Source: Gammaproteobacteria bacterium (GTDB lineage Bacteria; Pseudomonadota; Gammaproteobacteria; Pseudomonadales; Cellvibrionaceae). From it: a stretch of 64,000 nt of DNA. Under the pieces are notes generated by a model. It ran no database searches. It was not told the origin of the DNA and saw only the letters and a program-made list of their open reading frames with translations. The stretch lies in the NCBI GenBank assembly GCA_021151625.1, contig JAGKWY010000048.1:5502-69501 (forward strand). Reading direction: 5' to 3'. Below, piece by piece: positions 1 to 9,005 of the stretch. The position numbers and the translations under genes were made by a program. Position 1 is the stretch's first letter, and the number at the start of each line of letters is the position of its first letter.

Positions 1-190
1 TCGACGTAGTATTTACACCAGAACCGATGAAACCCGCTGCGCCAATATTTTGTTCAGGGCGCGTTGCATAATTAACTTCCTGACGGCTGTAACCTGCAGT
101 ATTAGCATTGGAAATATTGTGCCCGGCGGTACGCAACGCGTTTTGACTAGCCTGCAAACCGGAAATGGCGTTAGAGAGAATACCGGACAT
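1..190 (-). CDS. flgK: FlgK, flagellar hook-associated protein 1 (N-terminal part only)
   Basis: Only the first 63 or so codons lie in the window; the gene runs off the left edge. The reading begins MSGILSNAISGLQASQNALR and contains the flagellar rod/hook N-terminal pattern with ISNANTAGYSRQ, which is typical of FlgK. FlgK joins the hook to the filament together with FlgL and is exported through the flagellar type III system. The start lies 4 bases beyond the flgJ stop, so it is the next cistron of the same minus-strand operon. Its chaperone FlgN is encoded at 12955-13431. Family assignment is firm; nothing can be said of the missing C-terminus. Confidence 0.93.
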   Translation of the reverse strand, partial: MSGILSNAISGLQASQNALRTAGHNISNANTAGYSRQEVNYATRPEQNIGAAGFIGSGVNTTS

Positions 191-194
191 AGGA

Positions 195-1424
195 TTACTC
201 CACTAATTTCCGGCCAGCAGTGGCCGCGTTGGAAATAAACGATTGCGCTGTTTGGGCCAATTCGCCAATCGAACGAATTGCATCGGAATTTAACAGGCTC
301 TTGATTTTCTTAGCGTACAGAGGATCAGTTGCATAACCGGCAGACTGCAGTGCCTCCGCATAGGCAGATGAATTTTTACCTGCCTCCAGCGCTTCCTGAT
401 AGCGCGGATTGTTTTTCATTAACCTCACATAATCAGAAAAGCTATCTGCGTAATCACTATACTTGCGAAAATCTGCTTTTTCGCTTGCAGCAATGCCATC
501 ACGATACTCAAGCGTCGCGATATTGACCTTGTCGCCATCCCAGCCGCTATTGGCTTTAATGTTGAACAGATTGAAGCTGTTATTACCTTTTTGGTCGTGA
601 ATAACGTGTTTACCCCACCCCGTTTCCAAAGCAACCTGGGCAATTAATACATCCGGGTTAATTTGTAGTTCCGCCGCTGCTTTTTCTGCATGCGGTTTAA
701 TCATCATGACAAAATTTTCCTGACTTTCGCTGATACTGGTTTTTTGCCCGCTACGTGAACTAATAGTTTGCGGCTTGCTCAACAAGGCAGGAATATAGGC
801 AGAATTTAAAACGCTGTAATCTTGTCGCACAGCTTGATCTTGCTCAGTATTCATCAACTGATCACTGCTGTTATCGCTCATACGCATAAAATCAACGACC
901 CAGGCATTCAGGTTTTCAAGGTCGTTAGCAAATACTTCGCCGTTCTCTGCAGTATTCCCTGCATTGCCATTTTCCACACCAGAATGCTTATGCGTTACCG
1001 TCGCAGGCAATTCACCCATATCACTAACAGAGGTGTTGTTTGTAGAAAAATTGTCTGTAGATAAATTGTTAGCATCCGCTTTCATACTGCCACCATAGGC
1101 CTGCAGCATTTGTTTGTAAAAATGATCCGCCAAACCTATACCGCGACCACTGGTGAGATTTAATACCATCTGTTGATCGAGCATATCGCGATGAAAACGT
1201 GTAGTGCTGCTGTCAAAATAATTGCCTTGCGAAAAAACATCATTCGCTTCGCGCATGGTTTTCAGCATTTGCTGTACAAACATAGCTTCAAATTTTTTGG
1301 CAATCTCTTGCAATGCCTGTGGATCTTTGGCGCGCCCCATGGCCTTGACCGAGTCAAGGGAATTCGCATCAAGATAGGTATCCTGAACTTGCGGAGTTTT
1401 TACGCCAGTATCGACAGTTAACAT
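195..1424 (-). CDS. flgJ: FlgJ, rod-capping protein with peptidoglycan hydrolase domain
   Basis: 409 residues, the usual length for two-domain FlgJ. Residues of about 30-105 form the rod-binding domain (KKFEAMFVQQMLKTMREAN, then LDQQMVLNLTSGRGIGLAD). A polar, low-complexity linker follows, and residues of about 235-390 form a glucosaminidase-type muramidase domain with ETGWGKHVI, which carries the likely catalytic Glu, and YATDPLYAKKI. The protein acts in the periplasm, capping the growing rod and opening the peptidoglycan. It starts directly at the flgI stop with no gap and ends 4 bases before flgK, so it is translated within the flgFGHIJK unit. Confidence 0.95.
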   Translation of the reverse strand: MLTVDTGVKTPQVQDTYLDANSLDSVKAMGRAKDPQALQEIAKKFEAMFVQQMLKTMREANDVFSQGNYFDSSTTRFHRDMLDQQMVLNLTSGRGIGLADHFYKQMLQAYGGSMKADANNLSTDNFSTNNTSVSDMGELPATVTHKHSGVENGNAGNTAENGEVFANDLENLNAWVVDFMRMSDNSSDQLMNTEQDQAVRQDYSVLNSAYIPALLSKPQTISSRSGQKTSISESQENFVMMIKPHAEKAAAELQINPDVLIAQVALETGWGKHVIHDQKGNNSFNLFNIKANSGWDGDKVNIATLEYRDGIAASEKADFRKYSDYADSFSDYVRLMKNNPRYQEALEAGKNSSAYAEALQSAGYATDPLYAKKIKSLLNSDAIRSIGELAQTAQSFISNAATAGRKLVE

Positions 1425-2528
1425 TTAGATCACCACCAATTCTGCTTTGAGTGCACCTGATTCTTTCAGCGCTTCCAGAATCGCCATTAAGTCGCTGGGC
1501 GATGCACCTACGTTGTTGACTGATTTCACTATGTCATCCAGGTTGGCACCCGGTGCGAATTTGAACATGGGATTAGTTTCTTCATCAGCCTGTACATTAC
1601 TGCTTGGTACCACAACGGTTTGCCCACCAGCCAATGCATTAGGTTGGCTAACAGTCAAACTCTCGGCGACTGAAACAGTAAGGCTGCCGTGGGTAACTGC
1701 AACCGGAGAAACACGCACATTTTTTCCCACCACGATAGTGCCAGTGCGTGAATTGATAATAACCTTGGCAACCTCTTCACCAGGAGTTACCTCAATATTC
1801 TCCAGCATGGAAATAAAATCCACTCGCTGGGCAGGGTTTGCTGGCGAACTCACCATAATGGAAACGGCATCCAGCGGGCGCGCTACATCTGGCCCTAACA
1901 TCGCATTAATACTTTTTGCCAATTGATTAGCAGTGGTGAAATCAGCGCGATGTAAATTAAATACAATCGGCTGGCCTCCAGCAAAATTGGTTTCCACCAT
2001 ACGTTCTACAGTTGCGCCACTGGGAATACGGCCCGCACTGGGAATGTTTACTGTGATTTTTGAACCGTCATTACCTGATGCACTTAAACCACCAACCACC
2101 AGATTACCTTGGGCAACAGCGTAGACTTTTCCATCCAGGCCTTTTAGCGGTGTCATTAATAAACTGCCGCCGCGCAAACTTTTGGCGTTACTGATCGAGG
2201 AAACTGTTACGTCAATGGTTTGACCTGGTTTGGCAAATGCGGGCAATTCGGCTTGAATCATTACTGCAGCGACGTTTTTCATTTGCATACGCGCACCTTC
2301 CGGTACCGTAATGCCAAATTGTTTCAACATGGAATTAAATGACTGCACGGTAAATGGCGATTGCGTTGTTTGGTCACCAGTGCCATCCAACCCCACCACC
2401 AAACCATAGCCAACCAACTGGTTGGCACGCACACCGGCAACACTGGCGATATCCTTAATGCGTTCGGCTTGCGCAGCGGTACTCGCCCACATGAATACAC
2501 CGATTACCAACCAACAAAAATTACGCAT
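1425..2528 (-). CDS. flgI: FlgI, flagellar P-ring protein
   Basis: 367 residues with the chosen start. FlgI polymerises into the P-ring around the rod in the peptidoglycan layer and needs the periplasmic chaperone FlgA. The N-terminus has a Sec signal peptide ([16 protein letters not shown], then [13 protein letters not shown]). The family pattern [17 protein letters not shown] and a C-terminal [20 protein letters not shown] are clear. An upstream in-frame start would add five residues, but the ATG at 2528 has a GAGG ribosome site five bases before it. Length and motifs are intact. The partner gene flgA (11749-12363) looks damaged, which would limit P-ring assembly if real. Confidence 0.96.
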   Translation of the reverse strand: MRNFCWLVIGVFMWASTAAQAERIKDIASVAGVRANQLVGYGLVVGLDGTGDQTTQSPFTVQSFNSMLKQFGITVPEGARMQMKNVAAVMIQAELPAFAKPGQTIDVTVSSISNAKSLRGGSLLMTPLKGLDGKVYAVAQGNLVVGGLSASGNDGSKITVNIPSAGRIPSGATVERMVETNFAGGQPIVFNLHRADFTTANQLAKSINAMLGPDVARPLDAVSIMVSSPANPAQRVDFISMLENIEVTPGEEVAKVIINSRTGTIVVGKNVRVSPVAVTHGSLTVSVAESLTVSQPNALAGGQTVVVPSSNVQADEETNPMFKFAPGANLDDIVKSVNNVGASPSDLMAILEALKESGALKAELVVI

Positions 2529-2594
2529 AAAAACCTCGACCAAAACATTACTTGCATAAAAACGACAAACTGCGTTAGCGCGCTAAAAGCAAAA

Positions 2595-3290
2595 TCAAAG
2601 CGGCCATAAGTCACTATTAAAAAAGCGCGACAACCAACCCATTTGTTGCGTGCTGGCGAGTTCGCCCGTACCACTGTAAGAAATTTTGGCATTGGCTAAA
2701 CGGGTGGAAACAATGGTGTTGTCCGGCGCAATATCTTCCGGGCGCACAATGCCGCTAATGCGAATAAATTCATCACCGCGATTTAGGGTAATCCACTTTT
2801 CACCACGCACAATTAAATTGCCATTAGGCAGAATCTCCGCCACAGTCACGGTGATATTGCCTTGCAAGCTATTGCTCTGGTCGGCATCGGCACTGCCATC
2901 AAAGGTGCGGTCCTGCTCCATAGTCGTAGTTAGCTCGTTGCCCTTAATAGTTGGGTTAACTCCCAACAAAGGCCCTGCATTAAAATTCACACCACTTTTT
3001 TTACCAGTCGTTACGCCGGACGACTTTCTGGAAACAGTACGCTCACTCAAAGTCACAGTAATTACATCGCCCACAAAATGTGCCTTGCGATCATCAAATA
3101 AATTCATGCCATAGGCATCCTGATACAAAGATCCTTCCGTGCGCTGGGGCACCGGCATATTGGCCGCAATAGTCGGTGCGTAAGCAGGATCATCTGCCAT
3201 TGGCTTCCTGTTAGCACAACCCGTCAGCACAATAATGGCGATAACAAGGCTGGTGTATTTAACGATCGCGAAAGCAAGTTTCCGGACCAT
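2595..3290 (-). CDS. flgH: FlgH, flagellar L-ring lipoprotein
   Basis: 231 residues. FlgH forms the L-ring in the outer membrane. The reading has a lipoprotein signal peptide ending in the lipobox LTGC (Cys 25 with this start), followed by a polar region and the FlgH core with GSLYQDAYGMNLFDDRKAH, FVGDVITVTL and the C-terminal GWLSRFF. A further in-frame ATG at 3320 would add 10 residues before the signal peptide; 3290 gives a more normal signal length, but neither start has a strong ribosome site. It follows flgG after a short gap and precedes flgI in the operon. Confidence 0.94.
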   Translation of the reverse strand: MVRKLAFAIVKYTSLVIAIIVLTGCANRKPMADDPAYAPTIAANMPVPQRTEGSLYQDAYGMNLFDDRKAHFVGDVITVTLSERTVSRKSSGVTTGKKSGVNFNAGPLLGVNPTIKGNELTTTMEQDRTFDGSADADQSNSLQGNITVTVAEILPNGNLIVRGEKWITLNRGDEFIRISGIVRPEDIAPDNTIVSTRLANAKISYSGTGELASTQQMGWLSRFFNSDLWPL

Positions 3291-3323
3291 GACGTGTACT
3301 CGACTAAAAATATTAAACATCAA

Positions 3324-4109
3324 TTAAAGATTTTGAGTAATAAACTGCAGCATTTGATCTGCAGTGGAAACCACTTTGGAATTCATTTCATAAGCGCGCT
3401 GTGTGGTAATCATATTCACCATTTCTTCCACGATATCCACGTTGGAATTTTCCAACATACCCTGTTTGATCACACCCATGCCATTCTCACCAGGAGTACC
3501 TTGCACCGGGTTGCCACTGGCTACAGTTTCCACAAACAAATTGCCGCCGATGGGTTGCAGGCCTGAGTGATTAACAAAATCCACCATGGTGATAGTGCCC
3601 AGTTGCTGCGGCTCCACCTGGCCATTGGTGTAGCCATTAACAGTACCGTCTGTACCTATGGTGACTTTGTTGGTTCCTTCTGGAATAACAATCGCCGGCT
3701 CGAGCAGTAAACCATCAGCATTTACAACCTGCCCTTCACCGTTAATTTGCAATTGGCCATTGCGCGAATAAACAATGCTGCCGTCGGGCTGCAAAAATTG
3801 CAGGAAGCCGTGACCATCAATCGCAATATCGAGCGACTGATCAGTCACTTGTAAATTGCCCTGGGTAAACTCTTTTTGTGTGGCCACTACACGGACACCT
3901 GCACCCAATTGCAAACCGGATGGCAATTCTGTGTCTTGTGTTTGTTGGGCTCCGGGTTGACGCTGGTTTTGGTACAACAAATCTTCAAAAATCGCGCGAT
4001 CGCGCTTGTAACCAATAGTGCTGGTGTTTGCCAGGTTATTGGAAATAGTAGTGAGCTGGCGATCCTGTGCTGACAATCCGGTTTTACTGACATAGAGCGC
4101 GGCATGCAT
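3324..4109 (-). CDS. flgG: FlgG, distal rod protein
   Basis: 261 residues, the usual FlgG length. The N-terminal rod motif (LTTISNNLANTSTIGYKRDR) and the C-terminal motif (NVDIVEEMVNMITTQRAYEM) bracket the protein. The start ATG at 4109 has an AGGA ribosome site seven bases upstream. FlgG forms the distal rod crossing the peptidoglycan and outer membrane. The gene lies 61 bases after flgF and is cotranscribed with it from the sigma-54 site at 4988-5002. It was called FlgG rather than FlgF from length and the RDRAIFEDLLYQ stretch. Confidence 0.96.
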   Translation of the reverse strand: MHAALYVSKTGLSAQDRQLTTISNNLANTSTIGYKRDRAIFEDLLYQNQRQPGAQQTQDTELPSGLQLGAGVRVVATQKEFTQGNLQVTDQSLDIAIDGHGFLQFLQPDGSIVYSRNGQLQINGEGQVVNADGLLLEPAIVIPEGTNKVTIGTDGTVNGYTNGQVEPQQLGTITMVDFVNHSGLQPIGGNLFVETVASGNPVQGTPGENGMGVIKQGMLENSNVDIVEEMVNMITTQRAYEMNSKVVSTADQMLQFITQNL

Positions 4110-4170
4110 GATCTTTTCCTCGAGTTAACTACGCACAACAATTATCATTGAAAAAATTGCGCATAAAAAT

Positions 4171-4914
4171 TTACGACATTTGCAAGAGCTGGGCAGAAGC
4201 CGCTGAATTTTCTTCAGCAGTCTTCATCACTTTTACCTGCATTTCATATTGACGAGCAAGACTTAAAATTTGGGTGAATTCTTCTACGGCATTAACGTTA
4301 CTGCCTTCATACATACCGCTACGCAACACCACCTCCGGCGCGGCCGGCGCATTCAAACCATCGCGTTGACGAAACAAACCGTCGTCGCCTTTTTCAATGG
4401 CTTTGATATCAGGATTTACTAATTTCAGTTGGCCAACTTGCACCATGGCCTCAGGCCCCTGCCCCAACCCCACAATAGAGATAGTGCCATCCGAGCCGAT
4501 TTGGACTTTTTCATTTTCAGGAATATTGATGGGCCCACCAGCGCTCAAAACCGGCAAACCATTGGCGGTGCGCAGCGTGCCGTTGGCATCTACCGCAAGG
4601 TTGCCAAAGCGGGTATAGGCTTCGGTACCGTCAGGTGCTTGCACAGCAATAAATCCGTTGCCCTGGATGGCAATATCGAGGGAATTATTGGTAGTAATCA
4701 TGGGACCGGATTCAAAGTTGGAGCGTGGCGATTCAGTCAGCGCGTAGGCGCGTGTGGGCTGACCCTCGCCGTAATACACACCCATACTGCGCGATTGCTC
4801 AAAGTCAGCGCGAAAACCACTGGTGCTCAGGTTTGCCAAATTGTTGGCGCGATTGGTCTGGGCCATCATGTTGTTCTTGGCACCGCTCATGGCGATAAAC
4901 AGGGCTCTGTCCAC
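4171..4914 (-). CDS. flgF: FlgF, proximal rod protein
   Basis: 247 residues starting MDRALFIAMSGAKNNMMAQ, the characteristic FlgF start. Residues 15-35 form the rod motif (TNRANNLANLSTSGFRADFE) and the C-terminus has NVNAVEEFTQILSLARQYEM. FlgF builds the proximal rod above FlgB and FlgC. It is the first gene of a second flagellar operon (flgF-G-H-I-J-K), separated from flgE by 376 bases holding a sigma-54 promoter and a cluster of palindromic repeats. Confidence 0.96.
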   Translation of the reverse strand: MDRALFIAMSGAKNNMMAQTNRANNLANLSTSGFRADFEQSRSMGVYYGEGQPTRAYALTESPRSNFESGPMITTNNSLDIAIQGNGFIAVQAPDGTEAYTRFGNLAVDANGTLRTANGLPVLSAGGPINIPENEKVQIGSDGTISIVGLGQGPEAMVQVGQLKLVNPDIKAIEKGDDGLFRQRDGLNAPAAPEVVLRSGMYEGSNVNAVEEFTQILSLARQYEMQVKVMKTAEENSAASAQLLQMS

Positions 4915-4987
4915 GATCTTTACTCCGATATCCAGCGCCAGTTAATAGCGCTAGTTTTTTGGCGAATTTGCCGTTATCGGGAGTTTT

Positions 4988-5002
4988 GCAAGAGCGGTGC
5001 CA
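4988..5002 (-). promoter_or_regulatory. sigma-54 promoter upstream of flgF
   Basis: On the minus strand the bases read TGGCAC-CGCTC-TTGC, a perfect match to the -24/-12 consensus with the required five-base spacer. It lies 74 bases upstream of the flgF start, giving a leader of about 60 bases. In Pseudomonas-type flagellar cascades flgF operons are class II/III genes read by RpoN with an enhancer-binding protein (FleQ/FleR); that this applies here is inference. Enhancer sites were not identified. Confidence 0.88.
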
Positions 5003-5059
5003 ATCTTTGGATGGGTTTTAATATGTTGAAAATAAAGGGGATTTTTACAACAGCACAAT

Positions 5060-5084
5060 GGGCGCAATGAATTGCGCCCCCTAC
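5060..5084 (-). repeat. REP-like palindrome, copy 1
   Basis: GGGCGCAAT and ATTGCGCCC arms of nine bases flank a two-base centre, followed by C and CTAC. Read on the minus strand this is GTAG, then the palindrome: the layout of REP elements mobilised by RAYT (TnpA-REP) proteins. It is one of three copies in the flgE-flgF gap; see 5164-5187 and 5250-5273. Confidence 0.75.
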
Positions 5085-5105
5085 GAATGAAATCATCAAA
5101 TAGAA

Positions 5106-5135
5106 AGCGGCAAAGAGCTTCCGCTCTTTGCCGCT
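5106..5135. repeat. 12-bp perfect inverted repeat between REP-like copies
   Basis: AGCGGCAAAGAG and CTCTTTGCCGCT form a perfect 12-bp stem with a six-base loop (CTTCCG). It lies between REP-like copies 1 and 2. A shorter relative occurs at 9572-9591, upstream of flgB. There is no T-run on either side, so an intrinsic terminator is unlikely; a small dispersed palindrome is the better reading. Confidence 0.7.
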
Positions 5136-5163
5136 ATATGAACAAACCCTGCTGCTATTAATC

Positions 5164-5187
5164 GTAGGGGCGCAATTTATTGCGCCC
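5164..5187 (+). repeat. REP-like palindrome, copy 2
   Basis: GTAG followed by GGGCGCAAT, a two-base centre and ATTGCGCCC. The orientation is opposite to copies 1 and 3, so copy 2 with copy 3 (62 bases further) forms an inverted pair of the kind called a REPIN. No RAYT transposase gene is present in the window. Confidence 0.75.
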
Positions 5188-5249
5188 TATTTCTTTAGTC
5201 TTATTTGTTGCATTCATATTTTGTATAACATTGTGCGCGTTAAATCATT

Positions 5250-5273
5250 GGGCGTGATAAATCACGCCCCTAC
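5250..5273 (-). repeat. REP-like palindrome, copy 3
   Basis: GGGCGTGAT and ATCACGCCC arms around an AA centre, followed by CCTAC (GTAG on the minus strand). Relative to copies 1 and 2, the arm base pair next to the centre-proximal A/T tract has changed on both sides (GCAAT to GTGAT with ATTGC to ATCAC). These compensatory changes keep the palindrome, which points to selection on the hairpin. Confidence 0.75.
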
Positions 5274-5290
5274 ATCACCGAAAATAATTA

Positions 5291-7717
5291 TTACCTTAAA
5301 TTAATAATGGTTTGGGTAGTCGCATTGGCAGTTTCAATGGTTTTCGCATTCGCCTGATAGTTGCGTTGCGCGATAATCAAATTCACCAACTGCTCGGACA
5401 AATCCACGTTGGACTCCTCGATAGCACCAGCTGTGATATTACCCAACTGCGCCGAACCAGGAGCACCAATAATAGCTTCACCGGTTTCAAAGGTTTGTGC
5501 CCACATGGTATCGCCAACAGGTTTTAAACCATCGACACTGCTGAAGTTGGCCAGGGCTACCTGTCCTAACACTTGCGCCTCGCCGTTAGTGAAACGTGCA
5601 AACACAATACCGGTATTACTAATATCCAACCCCGCCAAACGCCCGGTTGCATAACCGTTTTGATCCAGTTGCTCAACCGCAAAGTCACCTTTGAACTGGG
5701 TACTGCCCGTTAAATCGATCAAAAAGTTGGAGCTGGCTGGTGGCTCGGCAACCGGTACGGTACCACCTTGCAATACGTTTAATGGGCCAAGTGCACCAAT
5801 CGGGTTACCGTCCTCTCCGAGCGGAGTCCAGTTCGAAATCAACATGGAATCCGTGGTAAAGGGGTCGATAGTACCGTCCGAATTAAAATGGACATTGAAC
5901 GATGCCATAGTAGCTTCAGTATTTTGTGGCGATGGCAAGGATGGATCTGGATCACCTACATTTTTACCATCGATTTGCACATACATAATCCAATGGTTCG
6001 GAGAGGTCTGCGGATCTGCCGGGTCATATTCTTGCTTAACAAAAAAGTGACGCATGGAATGCGCATTACCCAGGCTGTCATAAATTGTTGTAGTGGTTGC
6101 GTGGTTATAGGTTTTTTGATCGATAGGATTAAACGCGTTAATTGGTACAGGCGTAAAAAAGTTGGGCACATTAATTGAGCCAAACAGACTGCCGCCGAAT
6201 ACAGGTACCGTAGGTGCACTGCTCTGAATGGAATAACCTTCTTGCATGGTTATTGTCACCGCACCACCAATTTTAATTGCATCGGTTGTATTGTTTACGA
6301 TTTGCGATGTGCCCTGATTGCCTTGAACTTCCGCAACACCACCTGCAGTATCAAAGGTAAACTCCAAATCTTTACCACTTGCAGATGTGATTTCCAGATT
6401 GCCATCAGAATCCAGTGTTGCACTAATTCCCAATAAAGTTGATGAACTCAGCGCGTTGATCTCATCGCGCATTGCGGTCATGTCCGGCGCACCAGTTGAC
6501 GTCAGGTTGACGCCATTCAAACGGAACGAACCGTTATTAGTAAATACTTTTGGTGGTAGAGCCAGAGCATCTGACGCATATAAAACTGCCGTAGTGCGCG
6601 CGGTTGCAGAAACACCTGCTAATTTATTTAACTCAGACGCAGTTTCATCTGCGCTTGCACCGTATTTGCTGATGTACGGAACATCTTTTCCGTTCGGCCC
6701 GCGAATAGTCAGAGTGTGTGAACCATAATTATTGGTTACTTCCGGAATACCCGCATCATGCGCTGTTGCATGCGGTGTGCCGGCCGCAGTGCTTACAGCG
6801 GTTACAGCAGTCGTCAACGCGTTAGGATCTGAATTGGGAACATCAATTGTGACTGTCACGGTTGATGGAGTACCGGTGGCCAAATCGCGAAATTTCAATT
6901 CATTCGTTGTATTGTCCGCGTAGGCTTCCACATTAACTGGACTGGCGGAGTCAAAGTTGGCGGAATTGATCAAAGTAGCCAACGCCGATAAAGATGTTGC
7001 AGACCCGGTATTCAAGGTTAAGTAAACACTGTCTGTTGCAAGGCTCACCGGATCTGTGCGCGATAAGGTAAACGCAGTAGTATTTGCCGCGCTAAAGGTC
7101 AGTGGAGTTGCAATCGCACCTAAATTCAAGGTGGTAGTAGTGGCAACTTTCGCCCCCAGTTGCGCTTCATTAATACCAGAACCATTAGTCGCAAAACGAG
7201 AACCAGTAGTCTCCAAAACCACTTCACTGGAATCCAGGTTAAATGATGCATTTACCCCTGTAGTTTGACGCGGTTCTTGCGAACTCACATCTACACGCAA
7301 ATCACCCAAAATGCCGCTCACATTACCCGCATCATCTGCGGCAAAACCTTGCAGTAATGCACCAGTACCATTAACGATATAACCATCTTTATCCAAACCA
7401 AAAGTACCCGCGCGGGTAAACAAACGCTCGCCGTTTTTTTCTACCACAAAAAAGCCTTCGCCATTAACTGACAAATCCAATTCATTCTGGGTAAATTTCA
7501 AATTACCCTGAGTAAATTGTTGGCGAATATTCTGGATAGTCACACCACTACCCGGTGTATTTGAACCACCACCCAACAAGGTGCTCGTGTATACATCGCC
7601 AAATTCAGCGCGCGAAGTTTTAAAACCAATGGTACTGGCATTGGCGATATTGTTACCGGTCACTTGCAGATCAGTATTTGCTGCACGAATTCCGCTTAAC
7701 GCTGTATTGAACGACAT
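5291..7717 (-). CDS. flgE: FlgE, flagellar hook protein (long form)
   Basis: 808 residues, about twice the enterobacterial FlgE and longer than many Pseudomonas forms. The N-terminus (MSFNTALSGIRAANTDLQV, GNNIANASTIGFKTSRAEF) and C-terminus (NVDLSEQLVNLIIAQRNYQ) carry the conserved rod/hook segments. The middle, roughly residues 140-560, is Thr/Ala/Ser/Asn-rich and probably forms surface-exposed hook domains. Only these outer domains usually vary between species. It lies last in the flgB-C-D-E unit, 54 bases after flgD, and is followed by the repeat-containing gap before flgF. Confidence 0.95.
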   Translation of the reverse strand: MSFNTALSGIRAANTDLQVTGNNIANASTIGFKTSRAEFGDVYTSTLLGGGSNTPGSGVTIQNIRQQFTQGNLKFTQNELDLSVNGEGFFVVEKNGERLFTRAGTFGLDKDGYIVNGTGALLQGFAADDAGNVSGILGDLRVDVSSQEPRQTTGVNASFNLDSSEVVLETTGSRFATNGSGINEAQLGAKVATTTTLNLGAIATPLTFSAANTTAFTLSRTDPVSLATDSVYLTLNTGSATSLSALATLINSANFDSASPVNVEAYADNTTNELKFRDLATGTPSTVTVTIDVPNSDPNALTTAVTAVSTAAGTPHATAHDAGIPEVTNNYGSHTLTIRGPNGKDVPYISKYGASADETASELNKLAGVSATARTTAVLYASDALALPPKVFTNNGSFRLNGVNLTSTGAPDMTAMRDEINALSSSTLLGISATLDSDGNLEITSASGKDLEFTFDTAGGVAEVQGNQGTSQIVNNTTDAIKIGGAVTITMQEGYSIQSSAPTVPVFGGSLFGSINVPNFFTPVPINAFNPIDQKTYNHATTTTIYDSLGNAHSMRHFFVKQEYDPADPQTSPNHWIMYVQIDGKNVGDPDPSLPSPQNTEATMASFNVHFNSDGTIDPFTTDSMLISNWTPLGEDGNPIGALGPLNVLQGGTVPVAEPPASSNFLIDLTGSTQFKGDFAVEQLDQNGYATGRLAGLDISNTGIVFARFTNGEAQVLGQVALANFSSVDGLKPVGDTMWAQTFETGEAIIGAPGSAQLGNITAGAIEESNVDLSEQLVNLIIAQRNYQANAKTIETANATTQTIINLR

Positions 7718-7771
7718 ATTACACCTCGACCATAGGGACTAATGGCTGAAAAATTTTAACTACGACAAGCA

Positions 7772-8476
7772 TTAATTAAATTGTTTTACTTTGCTGGCTT
7801 CAACAGCGCCAACACCAGCAAGGTTCAAAATCAAAGTACCGTTTTCACCGATAGTTACACTGTTTACATTGGCGCTCAGCGATGTTTTCAAGGCTTCATT
7901 CTTACCATTTTGATCAGCGGTAATTTCGAATTTATATTCGCCCGCCGCCGCCGCTTCATCACCAGCTTCCCAATCCAGCAGCTCTCCATTCACTTCCAGA
8001 TTTTGGCCATCCCAACGGAATACCATTTCACCTTGAGACACTTCACCAACTGGAATTTTTTGAACCAGCGCACCATTTTCATCATAAATATTGATTTTCA
8101 AATTTTTAGTTGAATAGGCTAAATCAGCACTTCCTGAAACAATGCCGCCTTTCGTTAAGGTGCTCTTGTCAGACTCTACCGTCACACTGCGCCCAACCAA
8201 TGACGACGCCTGCAACGCGTTATTGGACATAAAACTATTAAACGTTTTATTCAAACGTTCCAAACCTTCCACAGAGCTAAATTGCGCAAGCTGTGCAACA
8301 AATTCGCTGTTATCCTGTGGACTCAATGGGTTCTGATTGTTCATTTGCGTAATCATCAGTTCCAGAAACGCAGCCTGACCCAACTCATTGTTATTCTTCT
8401 TGGTTTCTGTTTTTTTGTTGATGCTCAGGTTATCAGTAACGCTGGAACTACTTGTTGTACTGCCGACAGTAGACAT
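7772..8476 (-). CDS. flgD: FlgD, hook-capping protein
   Basis: 234 residues. The N-terminal FlgD motif (LGQAAFLELMITQMNNQNP, then FVAQLAQFSSVEGLERLN) is complete. It is followed by the Ig/Tudor-like part (VFRWDGQNL, AAAGEYKFEI). The protein caps the hook during assembly and is shed afterwards. The first 30 residues are Ser/Thr/Lys/Asn-rich, normal for the export-signal region. The gene sits between flgC and flgE in the flgBCDE operon. Confidence 0.95.
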   Translation of the reverse strand: MSTVGSTTSSSSVTDNLSINKKTETKKNNNELGQAAFLELMITQMNNQNPLSPQDNSEFVAQLAQFSSVEGLERLNKTFNSFMSNNALQASSLVGRSVTVESDKSTLTKGGIVSGSADLAYSTKNLKINIYDENGALVQKIPVGEVSQGEMVFRWDGQNLEVNGELLDWEAGDEAAAAGEYKFEITADQNGKNEALKTSLSANVNSVTIGENGTLILNLAGVGAVEASKVKQFN

Positions 8477-8495
8477 AATATTTCTCCCTCGCTAA

Positions 8496-8945
8496 TTACT
8501 GACCCAGGGTCAATACACGTTGAACCATTTGTTTGGCCGAATTCATCACTTCAACATTCATTTGAAATGCACGTGATGAAGCAATCATGTTGGCCATTTC
8601 TTCCACCGGATTTACATTCGGGTAATACACATAACCCTGCTCATCGGCTTTAGGATGATCCGGCTCATAACGGCGTTGCAAGGGCGCATCACTTTCAACA
8701 ATACCCAGCACCTGCACACCAGCGGCGGCATCCACTTCGTTATCGTTATAGGTGCCTTCTACAACACTGTCGCGCATGGCCTGCTGCTGTATTGCTGCAA
8801 ACACCGGCTGACGGCTGCGATAGACTTCATCCACACTGGAACTGGCAGATTGAGCATTTGCCAGGTTGCTGGCGGTAGTGTTCAAACGCAAACTCTGTGC
8901 GTTCATACCGGTACCAGCGATATCAAAAATATTTCCAAGTGCCAT
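8496..8945 (-). CDS. flgC: FlgC, proximal rod protein
   Basis: 149 residues. It opens MALGNIFDIAGTGMNAQSLR and contains LNTTASNLANAQSASSSVDE, the FlgC version of the rod motif. The C-terminus has NPVEEMANMIASSRAFQMN. FlgC stacks with FlgB and FlgF to form the proximal rod above the MS-ring. The gene lies 60 bases after flgB and 19 before flgD, in the same transcript. Confidence 0.96.
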   Translation of the reverse strand: MALGNIFDIAGTGMNAQSLRLNTTASNLANAQSASSSVDEVYRSRQPVFAAIQQQAMRDSVVEGTYNDNEVDAAAGVQVLGIVESDAPLQRRYEPDHPKADEQGYVYYPNVNPVEEMANMIASSRAFQMNVEVMNSAKQMVQRVLTLGQ

Positions 8946-9005
8946 GATCAGTTACCTATTTCATTCCGACGAAAAGTCGTTCCGGTGAATGATAAAAACG
9001 AAAAA

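Noticed and set aside
5060..5273. Palindrome cluster as a CRISPR array
   Set aside because: The copies differ in orientation and spacing, and no spacers of constant length or cas genes are present.
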